Origin: Petaurus breviceps papuanus
Lineage: Eukaryota > Chordata > Mammalia > Diprotodontia > Petauridae
Direction of reading: 5' to 3'
NCBI GenBank assembly: GCA_028583685.1
Contig: JAMXIF010000048.1
Span: forward strand, 24,288,667 to 24,352,666
DNA: 64,000 nucleotides
Part shown: piece after piece, positions 9,318 to 19,649 of the stretch
How the letters are laid out: each line of letters begins with the position of its first letter
Position numbering within the stretch: position 1 is the first letter of the stretch
Program-made: the position numbers and the translations under genes
Notes under the pieces: generated by a model
Database searches by the model: none
The model's input: the letters and a program-made list of their open reading frames with translations, nothing else
Told to the model about the DNA's origin: nothing

Positions 9318-10122
9318 TCAATGAATGGGATTTAATGAGATGAACTTAAAAATGTAGAAATGTAAAGTTCTACTCTTGGGCTCAAAAAGTCAACTGAACT
9401 AATACGGGATGAGGAAGACCTGCAGAAACAAAAGTCATTATGAAAAAATCAGGAGTTGTCATTGTTGCTGCTGTTGTTGTTGTGTGTATACTACACTCAC
9501 AATGCAAGTTAACAGTGTGATAGCAAATATAAAAAGTTAACTCATTCTTACATTTCTGTAGTGTCCAGAACAATGAGGATGATGTTACTGTCATCTGTCC
9601 TAGTGAGATGACATCTGATAGCTTTCTTTATTGTGTCAAGTTCTAAGTGCCACATTCAAGAAATGACATTAACAAATAAGCAGGTTCAAAGGGAAGTAAT
9701 CAAGATAGTGAAGGGCCTGGAAACCATGCCATATGATAATCCTTTGAAAAAACCAGGAATGTTTAGCTTGGAGAAGATTTAGAGGAGGCATGATTGCTCC
9801 CTTTACCTACCTGAATGTCTGCCATAAGGATGAGAGTGTTGATTTATTCTTCTTTTCTCCACTAGGCAGAACTTGAAGCAATGAGTAAAAGTTGCTAAAA
9901 GGTAGATTTCAGCTTGATATAAGGAATAACAATTAAAACTGCCCCAAAGTGAAATGATTGACTTTGAGAAGAAAAGGCCTCCTCATTCTTGGAGATCATT
10001 AAGTGGAGGCCAGTTGATCACATATCTTGGATGTTGTAGAGGGGTTCTAGATCACAAATGAGTTATACTAGATGCCCTCTGAGGTTTCTTCCAATTCTGA
10101 AATTACAAGATTCTGTGAAACT
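9318..10122 (+). mobile_element. Sense CR1/L3 LINE 3' part
   Basis: It follows the CR1/L3 order to the 3' end: AATGGGATTTAATGAGATGA, AAAGTTCTACTCTTGGGCTC, AAGTTAACAGTGTGATAGCA, GTGTCCAGAACAATGAGGAT, TTAGCTTGGAGAAGATTTAG, ATTAAGTGGAGGCCAGTTGA, GATGCCCTCTGAGGTTTCTT, CAATTCTGAAATTACAAGAT. The copy is about 800 bp, 5'-truncated, with no coding frame left. Confidence 0.82.
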
Positions 10123-10129
10123 TTCAGCA

Positions 10130-10555
10130 TGCTTTGGTGCAGAGGCTGGAGGCAAGGAAGGGAATCAGGATGGGCCTAGTTTGCAAGCAATCACCAGTGA
10201 TGGATAGAGCTTCCTCCATGGTTCTTGGGGGCAGGGGTCTGCCTGCATCACTGCCCAGAGAGGTGGAGCTGTTGGCAGGCATAAACAGTCTTCACTATCA
10301 ATAGCTGAGCTACAGAGATGTTGTTCCGGGTGCCTGAATCCCTGATGGGCTGGCCAGGTCAGCATCATGGCCAGAAACTTACAGTTCTCATTTCTCAATG
10401 TTAGGTCAACCTTCACTGGGGACCTCTGACCCAGTATATAGGAAACCCAGACAATGACTCAGGGACAGGGGTAGGAAAGAAGAACAATTGTGAAATACAA
10501 AAACTCTTTAGGAAAAAAAATAATTCAAAAAGCAGGAAGAAACTAGACATTTGGG
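10130..10555. other. No feature recognised
   Basis: This is complex sequence with chance reverse frames at 10165-10416 and 10413-10619 that resemble no family I know. Nothing else can be supported. Confidence 0.4.
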
Positions 10556-10850
10556 AAGTGCTTAGAATGTCAAAGCTAGAAGGAACCTTAAAACAGACGG
10601 TTAGAGTTGGAAAGGACATTGGAGCATAGAATGGTGGTGCTGGAAGGGTCTTTAGAAAACAAAATGCTAGAAATGGAAGAGAGAATAGGATGATAAAACA
10701 GCAGAGGAAATTAGACGTGGGTGTCCAACCTCCCCATTTTACAGGTGGAGAAACTAAAACCCAGAGAAAGATAATGATTTGCCTAAGGTCATGAAGTCCC
10801 TGACAGGAAGGGCACTAGAATCCTAGTTTCTTGAGTCTAACACTATTATG
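10556..10850 (-). mobile_element. MIR-type SINE headed by ~32-bp repeats
   Basis: Diverged units of TAGAATG...GCTAGAAGGAACCTTA repeat at about 10565, 10600, 10625 and 10660. The reversed MIR body follows: CCATTTTACAGGTGGAGAAA, TTTGCCTAAGGTCATGAAGT, AGTTTCTTGAGTCTAACACT. Confidence 0.65.
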
Positions 10851-10857
10851 ACTCACT

Positions 10858-11003
10858 AAAAAAAAGGAAAAGAAAGAAGGAAGGAAGGGAGGAAGGGAGG
10901 GAGGGAAGGAGGGAGAGAGGGAGGGAGAGAGGGAAGGAGGGAGGGAAGGAGGGAGGGAGGGAGGGAAGGAGAGAGGGAGGGAGGGAAGGAAGAAGAGAAA
11001 GAG
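10858..11003. repeat. (GGAA)n/(GGGA)n microsatellite
   Basis: Purine-only GGAA, GGGA and GAGA units run for about 145 bp. The overlapping reverse frame rich in Leu, Pro and Ser is an artefact. Confidence 0.95.
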
Positions 11004-11154
11004 ATAAATCTAAGGAGACAAAGAAATTGCCTGAGATCCCCAAGTTCAGTGAGGTTTCAGTGAATGGATCCAAAGGAGCATCAGAGTATTTGTGGCATAA
11101 AGTGAATGAAAAGTGGCTAGAAAGCAACAGTAATGTTGAGAAAAATAACATGAC

Positions 11155-11305
11155 AGCAAGAAAAAGAGCACTGTCCTGGGCTCAGGCCCCTACAACCCAT
11201 ATGATTTTCAGTGACTTGTTTAACTTCCCTGGGCTTCCCTTCCTTTTCTGGTAAAATGAAGAGGTTGGACTATGTGACCTTTGAGGTCTCTTCTCACTGG
11301 AAAGC
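11155..11305 (+). mobile_element. MIR-type SINE
   Basis: It contains CACTGTCCTGGGCTCAGGCC, TTTTCTGGTAAAATGAAGAG, GTTGGACTATGTGACCTTTG and AGGTCTCTTCTCACTGG. Confidence 0.7.
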
Positions 11306-11309
11306 TGGG

Positions 11310-11640
11310 TAAGGTCAGACAGAAAGGGCCTTGATATCTCAGCAGTAATATGGGGGGATAAAAGCATCAGGTTGTAACCCAAGAAGCTGTGGAGAGAACT
11401 CAACAATGAACCTGGATGCCAGCAAGGATGAGCTGAGAGACCCCAGACGACAGAATATGCCTGATGTAATGAGTTAACCAAGGGGCTGAATTGAGGAATG
11501 AGATGTTAAGTTACCTAATATGTATAGTACAAACCCCCAGAGAGCTCCACAGAGCAGGGAAATGCTTTGGAAGAGATGCTGTGTGGGAGGGGAACCCCAA
11601 AAGAAGTGTCAGGGAAGAGCTGTCTTTTGAATACTGCCAG
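11310..11640. other. No feature recognised
   Basis: This is complex sequence of average composition. No repeat wording or motif cluster stands out. Confidence 0.4.
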
Positions 11641-11664
11641 CAGAAACATAACTAAAATAACAAT

Positions 11665-11875
11665 CTCAATAAAAGACTAACATTCACATAAAAACATGTG
11701 GTTCACAAAAATGCATCCAATACCTTATCTGATCCTTACAACTGCTTGGTGAGGCAGGCATTATAGATACCATTATCCCCATTTTATAGATGAGGGAATT
11801 AAGCTTTGGAAAGTGAAATGACTTGGCCAAAATCATACAGCTACAGAGGGTTAGAGAAGAATCCCAAAGACTCTC
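11665..11875 (-). mobile_element. MIR/CORE-SINE
   Basis: It contains CTTATCTGATCCTTACAACT, GGTGAGGCAGGCATTATAGA, TACCATTATCCCCATTTTAT and GACTTGGCCAAAATCATACA. Confidence 0.72.
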
Positions 11876-12079
11876 CAGATGGAAGAACCAGCTGAGCCAG
11901 CTCAGCTACTCCATTTCAGTGTCAAGGCTCAGAAAAATCTCTCAATGCTCTTCTCAGGCTGTGATATAGGTGAATGAGTGCATAGAGACCAGCAACATTT
12001 CTCACACTCTCTTTGCTATAGGGAGAGGAGAGGGTGAAAGCACAGAGCTTCCAAATCGTCTGACCCAAACACCCAACAT

Positions 12080-12285
12080 TACATTTAAATTGAGATATCT
12101 GGAGCTAGAAGGGGACTTAGATATGACCTGGTCCAATCCCCTTGTTTGGCAGATAAGAAAACTGAGACCCAGAGAAAGGAAGTGACTTGCCCAAGGTCAC
12201 TCACCTAGCAAGTAGCAGAGCTAGGATTTGAATATTGATTCTGCAGAGCCTTTCTACTATACCACATGACCTCACCCTCCACTGC
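12080..12285 (-). mobile_element. MIR-type SINE
   Basis: It contains GATATCTGGAGCTAGAAGGG, CCTGGTCCAATCCCCTTGTT, GTGACTTGCCCAAGGTCACT, GCAGAGCTAGGATTTGAATA and CTACTATACCACATGACC, a near-complete reversed copy. Confidence 0.78.
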
Positions 12286-12289
12286 TAAT

Positions 12290-12528
12290 CCCCACTCCAG
12301 TCTCTTACACATCTCCCTTCTTCACCTTGTGCCAAACTCATATACTTCAATGTGATTCTATGCTAGAGCAATCCATCCAAATGGAATAGAAACACCTTTC
12401 TTGGCTGCCCTGAGACATACATCTGCATTAGCTTGAAAACCTCAAGACAAGTTTCTCCCTCCTTCATAAATAAATAATTCAACCCCAAGGCCCCACCTCC
12501 ACAGCAATTGGCAAGAGTTCAGGAGCCA
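12290..12528. other. No feature recognised
   Basis: This is unique-looking sequence with nothing that can be supported. Confidence 0.35.
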
Positions 12529-12529
12529 G

Positions 12530-12725
12530 AATGGGGTGATGGAGAAGCCCATAGAAAGAGAAACTATAAGGCTCCATTTTTATCATGGACAATTACTAGC
12601 TTTGAGACCCTGGGCAAGTCACTAGCCTTCTCTGTGTCCCTTGTTCCTTCTCTAAAATTTTGGATCTGGGCTAGATGAGATCTACTAGGGTCCCTTACAG
12701 ATTCAGTACTCTGTAACTAAGCATT
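12530..12725 (+). mobile_element. MIR-type SINE
   Basis: It contains AATTACTAGCTTTGAGACCC, TGGGCAAGTCACTAGCCTTC, CTGGGCTAGATGAGATCTAC and AGGGTCCCTTACAGATTCAG. Confidence 0.72.
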
Positions 12726-12734
12726 TGATCCATT

Positions 12735-12985
12735 GTGATGGGAAAGAGAGCTTTGATTTATTCTTTAGGGGAAGAGACTGAGGGGAAGTAACAGGGAAGC
12801 AAATGGTAACTTGATAGAAGGGAAAACGATATTTAGGTAGGTAGTGAGTTCCCCATTGCTGAAGTGCTTCAAGTGGAAGCTAATGATGACTGATCAGGCA
12901 TCAGAGGACAGGCATTTCTGCCTCAGGGAGGAAGATGGATTATTTGCCTTCTAAGATCCCTTCAAACTCTGCAATTCTATCATTT
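12735..12985 (+). mobile_element. Sense CR1/L3 3' end
   Basis: It contains GGTAGGTAGTGAGTTCCCCA, TTGCTGAAGTGCTTCAAGTG, CCTTCTAAGATCCCTTCAAA and CTCTGCAATTCTATC, the terminal part of the family. Confidence 0.72.
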
Positions 12986-12989
12986 ATTC

Positions 12990-13500
12990 TATACCAGCTT
13001 TCTATCCAAGTCACTTTCCTTCCTTATTTGAATTATAGGACCCTGAAAACTGATGGAGCAGACAACTTGACTTTTCCTCATCAGAAGTAGTTGGAAACTA
13101 AAAAGGAATGTGACTAGATAAGAGCCAAGCCCTTCTGACTAGGAAGTTAAAGAGAGGGGAAGACCATGGATCCATACTGATTAGCAAAAGATCCAATGAT
13201 GCCTTCTTCATTTTGTCTGGGCCAAAAGCAACTAAGTCTGGAGACAGGGGGATGGAACAAATGACCCTGGAAGGAAGAAAGTGCATGGAATGACCCTAAG
13301 AGGTACTCTAAGCCTAGGAACTGATAATGAACTGAGACAATAGTGCTGAGAAATGTAATATAACTCATATCCTCCAAATGTGACCAGATAAAGCTCACAT
13401 AGGCTGCCACAAGAACCCTTTGCCCAAAGAAAGAACTACACACCTCAACCTGCATCCATCAAGGTTCTTATCTATATGTCTGTCTGCGTATACATCCACT
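12990..13500. other. No feature recognised
   Basis: Reverse frames of 62 and 102 codons lie at 13098-13455 but resemble no known protein. I treat them as chance. Confidence 0.4.
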
Positions 13501-13504
13501 GATT

Positions 13505-13680
13505 TAGTACTAGTATTAGAAGATCTGGGTTCAAGGTGTAACTCTGCTACTCACTCTCTATATGATCTAGGACAAGTCAATTCACTTCTGGGAAGATTGT
13601 CATGATGATCAGGTGAAAGAACCATGGGAAAGCATTTTGCAAATATGTTCTGATTGATATAGACGTGTTCATATCAATAT
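13505..13680 (+). mobile_element. MIR-type SINE
   Basis: It contains AGAAGATCTGGGTTCAAGGT, CTATATGATCTAGGACAAGT and GGAAAGCATTTTGCAAATAT. Confidence 0.62.
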
Positions 13681-13684
13681 ATCT

Positions 13685-13800
13685 GTGTAAGTGTGTGTCT
13701 GGATGAGTGTGTGTATCTTTCTGCCTATTTCTATCAGTGTATGGTTTTCAATATTCCTGCATGTGTGTATGTGTCTGTGTGTGCTCTTGGTGTTTCCAAC
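13685..13800. repeat. Impure TG-rich repeat
   Basis: GTGTGTCTGGATGAGTGTGT and GTGTGTATGTGTCTGTGTGT form a degenerate TG stretch. It explains the open frames over it on both strands. Confidence 0.6.
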
Positions 13801-14120
13801 TGCTCCCCAGTCCTCACTTTTATCCAGAATAAACAGCTTGGGAGCAGGAGAAGAGGAGATGAGGAAGAGAGAGTGGGAGGGGAGCCACTCGATGTTGGGG
13901 GTCAATTTATATTGCACTCTATCAAGTTATAAATAAAATAACACTTCATGCATTTTAAAGCCATATTTGTTCTGTGCAAACTTTGCTCTTCACTCAGCAG
14001 GAGAGTCTATGTTTGTAGTTCCCAAGGATGTGAGAAAATGGTCCCTCTGTCTGAAAAAGGAAGAGGCTGCCTGAGGTCATCCTTTCAGAACCTCATAACT
14101 GCAGAAGGTTCCCAGTTCCT

Positions 14121-14254
14121 TAGAGACTGTGGGCTTCCCTCAGGTAATGTCCTGCCTAAATGACCTCTAGTTCTATGGCAGCTCAGTATATTGGAAAGAT
14201 CCCTGACCTTGGAGTCAGGAAGACTGAGTTCAAATTCTTGTTCTGATACTTACT
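14121..14254. repeat. Local imperfect duplication, copy A (partly MIR)
   Basis: AGAGACTGTGGGCTTCCCTC to GTTCTGATACTTACT matches 16116-16246, including about 45 bp ahead of the MIR-like part. The MIR body continues to about 14360 (CAGTTTCTTCATGTATAAAA, GTGAGTTATTATTATTC). Confidence 0.6.
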
Positions 14255-14359
14255 GTTGTGACCTCTGGGCATCAGTTTCTTCATGTATAAAATGGGGATA
14301 ATAATATCTACAGTGTAAAATCACATAATTTGTATGTGAGTTATTATTATTCTTGGGAC

Positions 14360-14800
14360 ACTCCCTGCCATTCCTTAAGACTGCTCTCCCAACATGGGAA
14401 TTATCTGGGACCAGATACCACAGCTACCTTTGGACTCCAGAAAAGAGTATAGATGAAATAACCTTTAAAAGTGACCTTCTTCTGTCCTTTGCCCAAATCA
14501 GCTCCTTCTCACCCAGGTACCTGTCTTCCTTTGTCAGGAGTGAGTTGATTATCTGAATGGTAATTTTTCAAAGGGGACCTGGAAAACAGGGGCATTAAAA
14601 CATAAAAACATAAAAAAGTAATAAAAACAGGGGCATTGGAATAGATCTTTATTCCTCACTCCAATCCTAGGGGCCAAGAAACAGGGCATTGGAAGAAATG
14701 CCTCTCCACAACCTTTAATACAAAGCAGGGGAAAAGTTGAATAATGGGGTATAAATCTCCAGTCCCATGTGCCCAAGATTCTAACTACAGCAGTTCCTTC
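14360..14800. other. No feature recognised
   Basis: A short local echo is present: AAAACAGGGGCATT occurs at about 14583-14596 and again at about 14624-14637. The A-rich stretch between them and the rest are unassigned. Confidence 0.35.
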
Positions 14801-14804
14801 TGGC

Positions 14805-14985
14805 CAAACTTTACTCCTGTCTTCTCACTTTCCTATCTCCTGTTCTCTCCTCTTCCCCTCTCATCTTTCATCCCCCTTCTCCTATTCTCCTTTCTCTCTC
14901 CTTTGTCCCCTCTTCACCTGTATCCCTCTTCCTGTCTCTTTTGTATTTTATCTTCTTCCCTTCCCTCCCTCAGTGCCTCATCCCT
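14805..14985. repeat. Pyrimidine-rich (CTTC/CTCC) low-complexity stretch
   Basis: It is CT-rich with scattered purines. Overlapping forward frames rich in Ser, Leu and Pro are artefacts. Confidence 0.65.
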
Positions 14986-14989
14986 GCAA

Positions 14990-15480
14990 AACTATAAAAT
15001 GGAAGGGTAAGACTGAATCCTAACAATTCAATCATGTACTTTCTATATACTCTAGACAGCTATTTTAGACTGAGTTGCCATGCAAAAACGGGTGAGGAAA
15101 AAAGCCCAAAGGCTTTCACAATAGTTGCCAATGTGTTGCTATCAGTACTAGCGCAGTTAATTCTTTCAGCTCAAGGGTCTTACTGCACACCTTCCCTAAT
15201 TGTCCATAATCAAAACAACTGTCCCTGAGCCTCAGTTCTGAATCAATTTCCTGTTCTCAACTCCACCCAAGCCGCTGTCCATGGTGCTGATATCTGTGGG
15301 CACTGCAGAATTCTATGACTTGGCGTGTGCCCTAAAGAATCCTGTGGGAATTGGGGAGGCAAAATATACATTCATGAGAATATGAAAGAAAAATACAGGA
15401 GACTACACAATCATAATCAAGTGGCCAAATGTGTGGTAGAGGCAAAATATATGTGAGAGTTAAGAGAAAACTAACCCACT
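14990..15480. other. No feature recognised
   Basis: This is complex sequence. A 64-codon frame at 15034-15228 shows no family signature. Confidence 0.4.
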
Positions 15481-15484
15481 GAGA

Positions 15485-15680
15485 GGCTGTCTGGTGTAGT
15501 AGAAGAAATGCTGGATTTTAAGTCAGAGGGTATGGGTTCAAATACTGGTTCTGTCTCTTTCTACCTTTGTGACCTCAGACAAGTCACTAAGCCTCTTGAG
15601 GTCTGAGTTTGTTCATCTCTAAGGGTGCTGGACTTAACCTCTCAGGTCACTTTCAGCTCTAAATCTAATTTTTAAAGTGC
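15485..15680 (+). mobile_element. MIR-type SINE
   Basis: Clear forward copy: TGTCTGGTGTAGTAGAAGAA, GTATGGGTTCAAATACTGGT, GTGACCTCAGACAAGTCACT, GGACTTAACCTCTCAGGTCA, CTTTCAGCTCTAAATCTAAT. Confidence 0.82.
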
Positions 15681-15694
15681 TGGAGTAGTCATTG

Positions 15695-15815
15695 AAATAG
15701 GTTCTTAACTTGGTGTGAATGAATAGATTTCAGGCAGTCTATGAACTTAGATGGGAAAAAAATTACATCTGTATTGTTACTAACCTGCAATTTATAGGGG
15801 GCTGTACATTCCTGG
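15695..15815. mobile_element. Old MER-type (probably hAT) DNA element fragment
   Basis: GGTTCTTAACTTGGTGTGAA, TTTCAGGCAGTCTATGAACT and GATGGGAAAAAAATTACATC match a mammalian MER-type repeat I know by sequence but cannot name securely. Confidence 0.45.
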
Positions 15816-16115
15816 ACCTGTGTCCTATTTTCTTAAACACTTTTCCCCATCTATCAATAAGCACCTATCAATAAGCATCTATCATAAGCACCTTCACCTA
15901 AGACCTCAGGAAAAAACCTAATGTCACCCCAACTGGAGCCTCAGGCACCACACCCAAAGCCAGAAAGATTAATGCTTCAGCAAAAGGTTTAGTTCTGGTC
16001 CACTTGGGGCCATAGACACTAAAATGAACACTAAAAGGCCTTGGAACCAGGCCTAGAATATAGTAGTGATCTTCATCTCCCACCACCTGGGATTACATCT
16101 TGTGAATTCAGTCCT

Positions 16116-16246
16116 CATAGACTGTGCGCTCCCCTCAGGCAATATCCTTACTACATGCTTCAGCTCTATGGAAACTTGGTATATTGGAAAGAGCCCTGAC
16201 CTTGGAATTGGGAAGCACAAGTTCAAATTCTTGCTATGATACTTAC
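16116..16246. repeat. Local imperfect duplication, copy B (partly MIR)
   Basis: It is the partner of 14121-14254, starting CATAGACTGTGCGCTCCCCT. It shares CTCAGGYAAT, TATATTGGAAAGA, CCCTGACCTTGGA and GTTCAAATTCTTG, and is about three-quarters identical by eye. Confidence 0.6.
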
Positions 16247-16249
16247 AAA

Positions 16250-17030
16250 GTATATCTTTGCATGTAATGTATGACGATACTCTGATGCTTGGGGGACATG
16301 GACTTCTTCCTCAAATTGTGTGCCGCTCCTAGTTCCCTAGTGTGTGTAGAGGCAAACTCAAACCAGCCTTCATTATAGCAAACTAAAAAGTAGGGGCCTC
16401 AAACAACTGGTATTTCCTCAGTCTTATAGCTAGCAGTTTGACTTGCACCCTAAATTTTGGGAAAGCAGACTTCAAAGAGTTCAATGGACATATAAATAGA
16501 ATCCCATGGCTTAAAATGCTTTAGGAATGGTATTAGAGATGTTCAAGAAATAAATTCAAAAAACACAAAGTGAAAGATAACAGTGTCTTTAGGAAGGAGA
16601 AGGAGAGTAAAGAAGGAGGAGATGGTCAAAGGTATTAGGAGGTTAAAGATGGCTGAGAAAAGGACATCAGCTTTAATTATCTCTTATGAAGAGGATGTTG
16701 TCCTTAGAGGAATAGACTTGGGTCCAAGTCTCAACTCTTTCACTTATTACATAATAGTAGAATAGAAATAATTATAGTGGAGAGAAAGAGTAAGATTTGT
16801 CTGAAAAGACTATGTGGCTGCACAGGGAGCTCAATAACCAACTCAAAGAGGAAATGTCTGAATGGTAAAGGCAAAGACAAATAACAGAGGATGAATATAA
16901 GAGTATAGCACAGTCCTGTAAAAAGTGTTAGGGGAACTATAACTCAGGACAGAGACTGAAGAGGGAAACTAAGGAAAAGAAAAAAGGGTTGGATTAAGTT
17001 ATATTGGGAGAAAAAAGGGATAAACGAAGA
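16250..17030. other. Mostly unassigned; one possible MIR fragment
   Basis: A MIR-like piece lies at about 16685-16760 (GGAATAGACTTGGGTCCAAG). The rest is A-rich, purine-biased sequence without a recognised element. Confidence 0.4.
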
Positions 17031-17034
17031 GGAG

Positions 17035-17215
17035 ATAGGACATTTGCCTGAGGTGTGTGAGAGACTAAGTTCAACCTCCTCATTTTTACATATGATGAAA
17101 TCAAGGCCCAGAGAGAGAGAGACTGAGTAACTTGCCAAAGACACACATATATTAAGTGAAAGAACCGAGATTTGAACCTAAGTCTTCTCCTCCACATGGA
17201 CAACATGACCTTTCT
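17035..17215 (-). mobile_element. MIR-type SINE
   Basis: It contains AGTTCAACCTCCTCATTTTT, AATCAAGGCCCAGAGAGAGA, GTAACTTGCCAAAGACACAC and GATTTGAACCTAAGTCTTCT. Confidence 0.72.
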
Positions 17216-17219
17216 ATGA

Positions 17220-17545
17220 AATTAGTAAAACCTATGGTCTCTTCTCAGCCATCTTTAACATCCTGGTATCACTGACCATATCCTCCTTCTATACACTCCC
17301 TCCTCCTTCCTGAAGATACCATTACCTTCCCCTGAGACACCTTCCTCAATATACATATTGTCATGTTTCCATAGATCACTTTCCTATGGGACATTTTCAC
17401 TTTCCTCTACAATAGCTTCTTTTCTTTTATGATTAGACACCTTCATCCCTATAAACCTTGACAGCCTTTTCCCTGGGTGCCTTCAAATACCTTCTTCTTC
17501 ATGGATATCATCACCTTTCCCTCAAGGATGCTTCTTACAAATAAA
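17220..17545. other. Pyrimidine-biased stretch with repeated short wording
   Basis: Words such as CACCTTC, CCTTCCTC and CATCACC recur loosely (ACACCTTCCTCAATATAC, ACACCTTCATCCCTATAAAC, GCCTTCAAATACCTTCTTC). It may be a decayed minisatellite. No family is recognised. Confidence 0.3.
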
Positions 17546-17549
17546 AACA

Positions 17550-17795
17550 GGCAAAGAACCACTGGCCTTAGAGTGAGAAGACCTAGAGTCTTGAGTCTGA
17601 AAAGACCTTGAGTCTTGATTCTGACATTTATTAGCTAGTGACCACAAACAAGTCCCTTTGTCTTTCTGAGCCCTAGTTTCTTCGTCTGCAAAACGGGCAC
17701 AATAGCATAGGGAGTATGTGTCCCACAGGAATATTTTGAACAAAGTGCTCTTTAAACCTAAAACTGCTATAGAAATTGGAGTTATTCATATTTTT
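17550..17795 (+). mobile_element. MIR-type SINE
   Basis: It carries a small internal duplication (AGACCTAGAGTCTTGAGTCT / AGACCTTGAGTCTTGATTCT). It then runs through CTGAGCCCTAGTTTCTTCGT and AAAGTGCTCTTTAAACCTAA to GGAGTTATTC. Confidence 0.72.
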
Positions 17796-17799
17796 ATGA

Positions 17800-18000
17800 T
17801 TGGATGCTATTATATACCCTCTTAGGAAATTGAGATTTTCCCATAGGCAGAATCACTTTCACCTTGGAGCAAATTCTTCCTCCCTTTCTTTCCCTCCCCC
17901 TATTCCCCAGATGATGATTGTGTTCTGCAAACTGGTCTAGATAAGAACACTGGATACTTAACCTTTGATACAACAATGCACTGGACCAGTGACCCTCAAG
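17800..18000. other. No feature recognised
   Basis: Complex sequence. Nothing can be supported. Confidence 0.3.
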
Positions 18001-18004
18001 GGAA

Positions 18005-18145
18005 AAGGTGTGGCAGGATGTCATTGGACCTGGGTTTCAGTTCTGGTTCTGCTGCTTACTACTTGTATAGCCTAATGAAAGCTACTTCCCCTCTATAGGT
18101 GTCAGTTTTTTCCTCTACCAAGTGAAAGGGTGGGTTAGACTAGAT
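18005..18145 (+). mobile_element. MIR-type SINE
   Basis: It contains ATTGGACCTGGGTTTCAGTT, CTGCTGCTTACTACTTGTAT and GTGGGTTAGACTAGATCAG, running up to the hAT copy. Confidence 0.7.
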
Positions 18146-18146
18146 C

Positions 18147-18345
18147 AGAGATGTCAAAATCAGCCTGAAACACTCTCAAGTGTGGGAGGAACCAGATTAA
18201 AATGTAATTGGGAACTATTTAATGAGACAAAAATACAACAGAGCTCAGATAATGTTAGCACATGGTTTTCTATGTCAGTATGCAGACCATAGGGAACCTT
18301 TATGCATGATTAGGAGTGCTCAGTTTCTATTTGACTTTGATGCCA
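18147..18345. mobile_element. Non-autonomous hAT DNA transposon, copy 1
   Basis: The left end CAGAGATGTCAAAATCAGCC resembles the CAGAGGTGTCAAAC terminus of a marsupial hAT group. Inside are GATTAAAATGTAATTGGGAA, GTTTTCTATGTCAGTATGCA and, near the right end, TCTATTTGACTTTGATGCCA. A second copy lies at 32615-32808. It has no coding capacity. Confidence 0.65.
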
Positions 18346-18349
18346 CTAA

Positions 18350-18840
18350 GGTCCCTCTACTTTCTAAACCAATAGGATGTTTGCCCAGGAAAACCTGGGG
18401 AGAGAACCTCAGAAGAGAGGAGCTCAACCTGCCCTCTGTGTCCTTTATTCATAGTCGGTGGATTGGGCAGGCCACATCAAGGGACTAAGAGCCAGGACAC
18501 TCAATCCTTCAGCTTCACTTTGAGATTTGGCAGTGACTGTCCCCCAGTGGTAGAAGGTAGATTTCCATTTCTCCTGTGTCAGCATTTTCAGACGGTCTCC
18601 CCCTTCCCCTTCACCCCCTCCCCAGCTCACTCCAGGCTTCCCCATCAGATAGAAGTCTATGAGTCAAACAGCTTTGAGGTAACTCTGGGAGTGATACACA
18701 GCCAAGAGCCAGTTATAAACTTCTCGACCAAGTTCCCTGCAGACAGATACCCTTGAAAGTCACCTCCATCTCTCTCACAGGTCACGCTGAGATTTAGAGA
18801 TAGGGAGCCGTAGTTAAAGTCCAGATCTGCTATCTGCACT
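18350..18840. other. No feature recognised
   Basis: Complex sequence just ahead of the CpG-rich island. Overlapping frames of 66-97 codons on both strands resemble no family. Confidence 0.4.
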
Positions 18841-18844
18841 TGAA

Positions 18845-19190
18845 TGATGGGGGACACATTCCCAGGACATGTTTATTGTCACCCGGCGGCCCCTGGCCCA
18901 GCGCTCCCCGAGCCGCTCGGCTCCCGAGATAATTCACGGCCTGACTCCCGTTGGCGAATGACTGATAAGGCCTTCACTTGGGACCCTGCTGGTCACTCGT
19001 CTCAAGGAGACTCCAAAGGAAATTCCAACACAATGTAAATGGAGCCCCATGTCAGCCTCAAACACCTTGGAAAATTCCCTAGCTTGAGAGCTCTGCGGTT
19101 TTTAAGTAATAAAACCAGAGAGAGATTACAACACGGTGTGACAGCAACGGATGGATGGCCGCCCGCGTGAACTTTTTACCTTCCAGATGG
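18845..19190. promoter_or_regulatory. CpG-dense candidate regulatory element
   Basis: About 345 bp without repeat wording. The section 18882-18960 packs around ten CpGs (ACCCGGCGGCCCCTGG, CCCCGAGCCGCTCGGCTCCC, TCACGGCC, CCGTTGGCGAATGAC), which is exceptional in this CpG-poor window. A GATA word lies close by (GAGATAATTCACGG). AT-rich words follow (TTTTTAAGTAATAAAACC), and another GC patch (GGCCGCCCGCGTGAAC) lies near 19160. It could be a small CpG island at an unannotated promoter, or an enhancer. No first exon or TATA box can be shown. Confidence 0.45.
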
Positions 19191-19279
19191 GAACCAAATT
19201 GTGGGGAAGGAAAGAGAGAGCAATCTCCTTCTGAACAAGGCATTCTCAGACCCTTTCAGGCAGAGTCAGTCAGTGGGGT

Positions 19280-19640
19280 AAGGCTAGAGAAAAGGACTGA
19301 GGCCCCTAGCTTGATATGTGACCAAGGGCAAGTGGCTTCACCTGTCTTGGCCTCAGTTTACTCAGGAATAAAGTGAAAAAATCAGACAAAGTAGTCTCTA
19401 AGGTTTCTTCCAACCCTAGAAATCCATATTCTAAGATCTCTTCCAGATTTAACACTGTATTTTCTAGTATTCTATGTTTGAAGGTCCCTTTAGTTCTCAC
19501 ATTTTATGTTCTAAGCTTTCTTCCAACTCTAACAAACATTCCACACCCTCATGTCCTTCTTGCCTGGTATTTCATAAAGGAGATTTTTATACCAAACTGG
19601 GGGCTGGCTTAGATGATTTCTCAGGTCTCTTCCAACACTG
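19280..19640 (+). mobile_element. MIR-type SINE with ~32-bp unit array
   Basis: The MIR part is GATATGTGACCAAGGGCAAG, TTGGCCTCAGTTTACTCAGG, AGTCTCTAAGGTTTCTTCCA. Repeats of TTCTAAG.TCTCTTCCA...CTAACATTCTATG type follow to about 19640. Confidence 0.72.
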
Positions 19641-19649
19641 ATATTTTTT

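Noticed and set aside
18845-19190. First exon of a protein-coding gene at the CpG cluster
   Set aside because: No convincing start codon context with a following splice donor, and no protein resemblance in any frame. Kept only as a candidate regulatory element.
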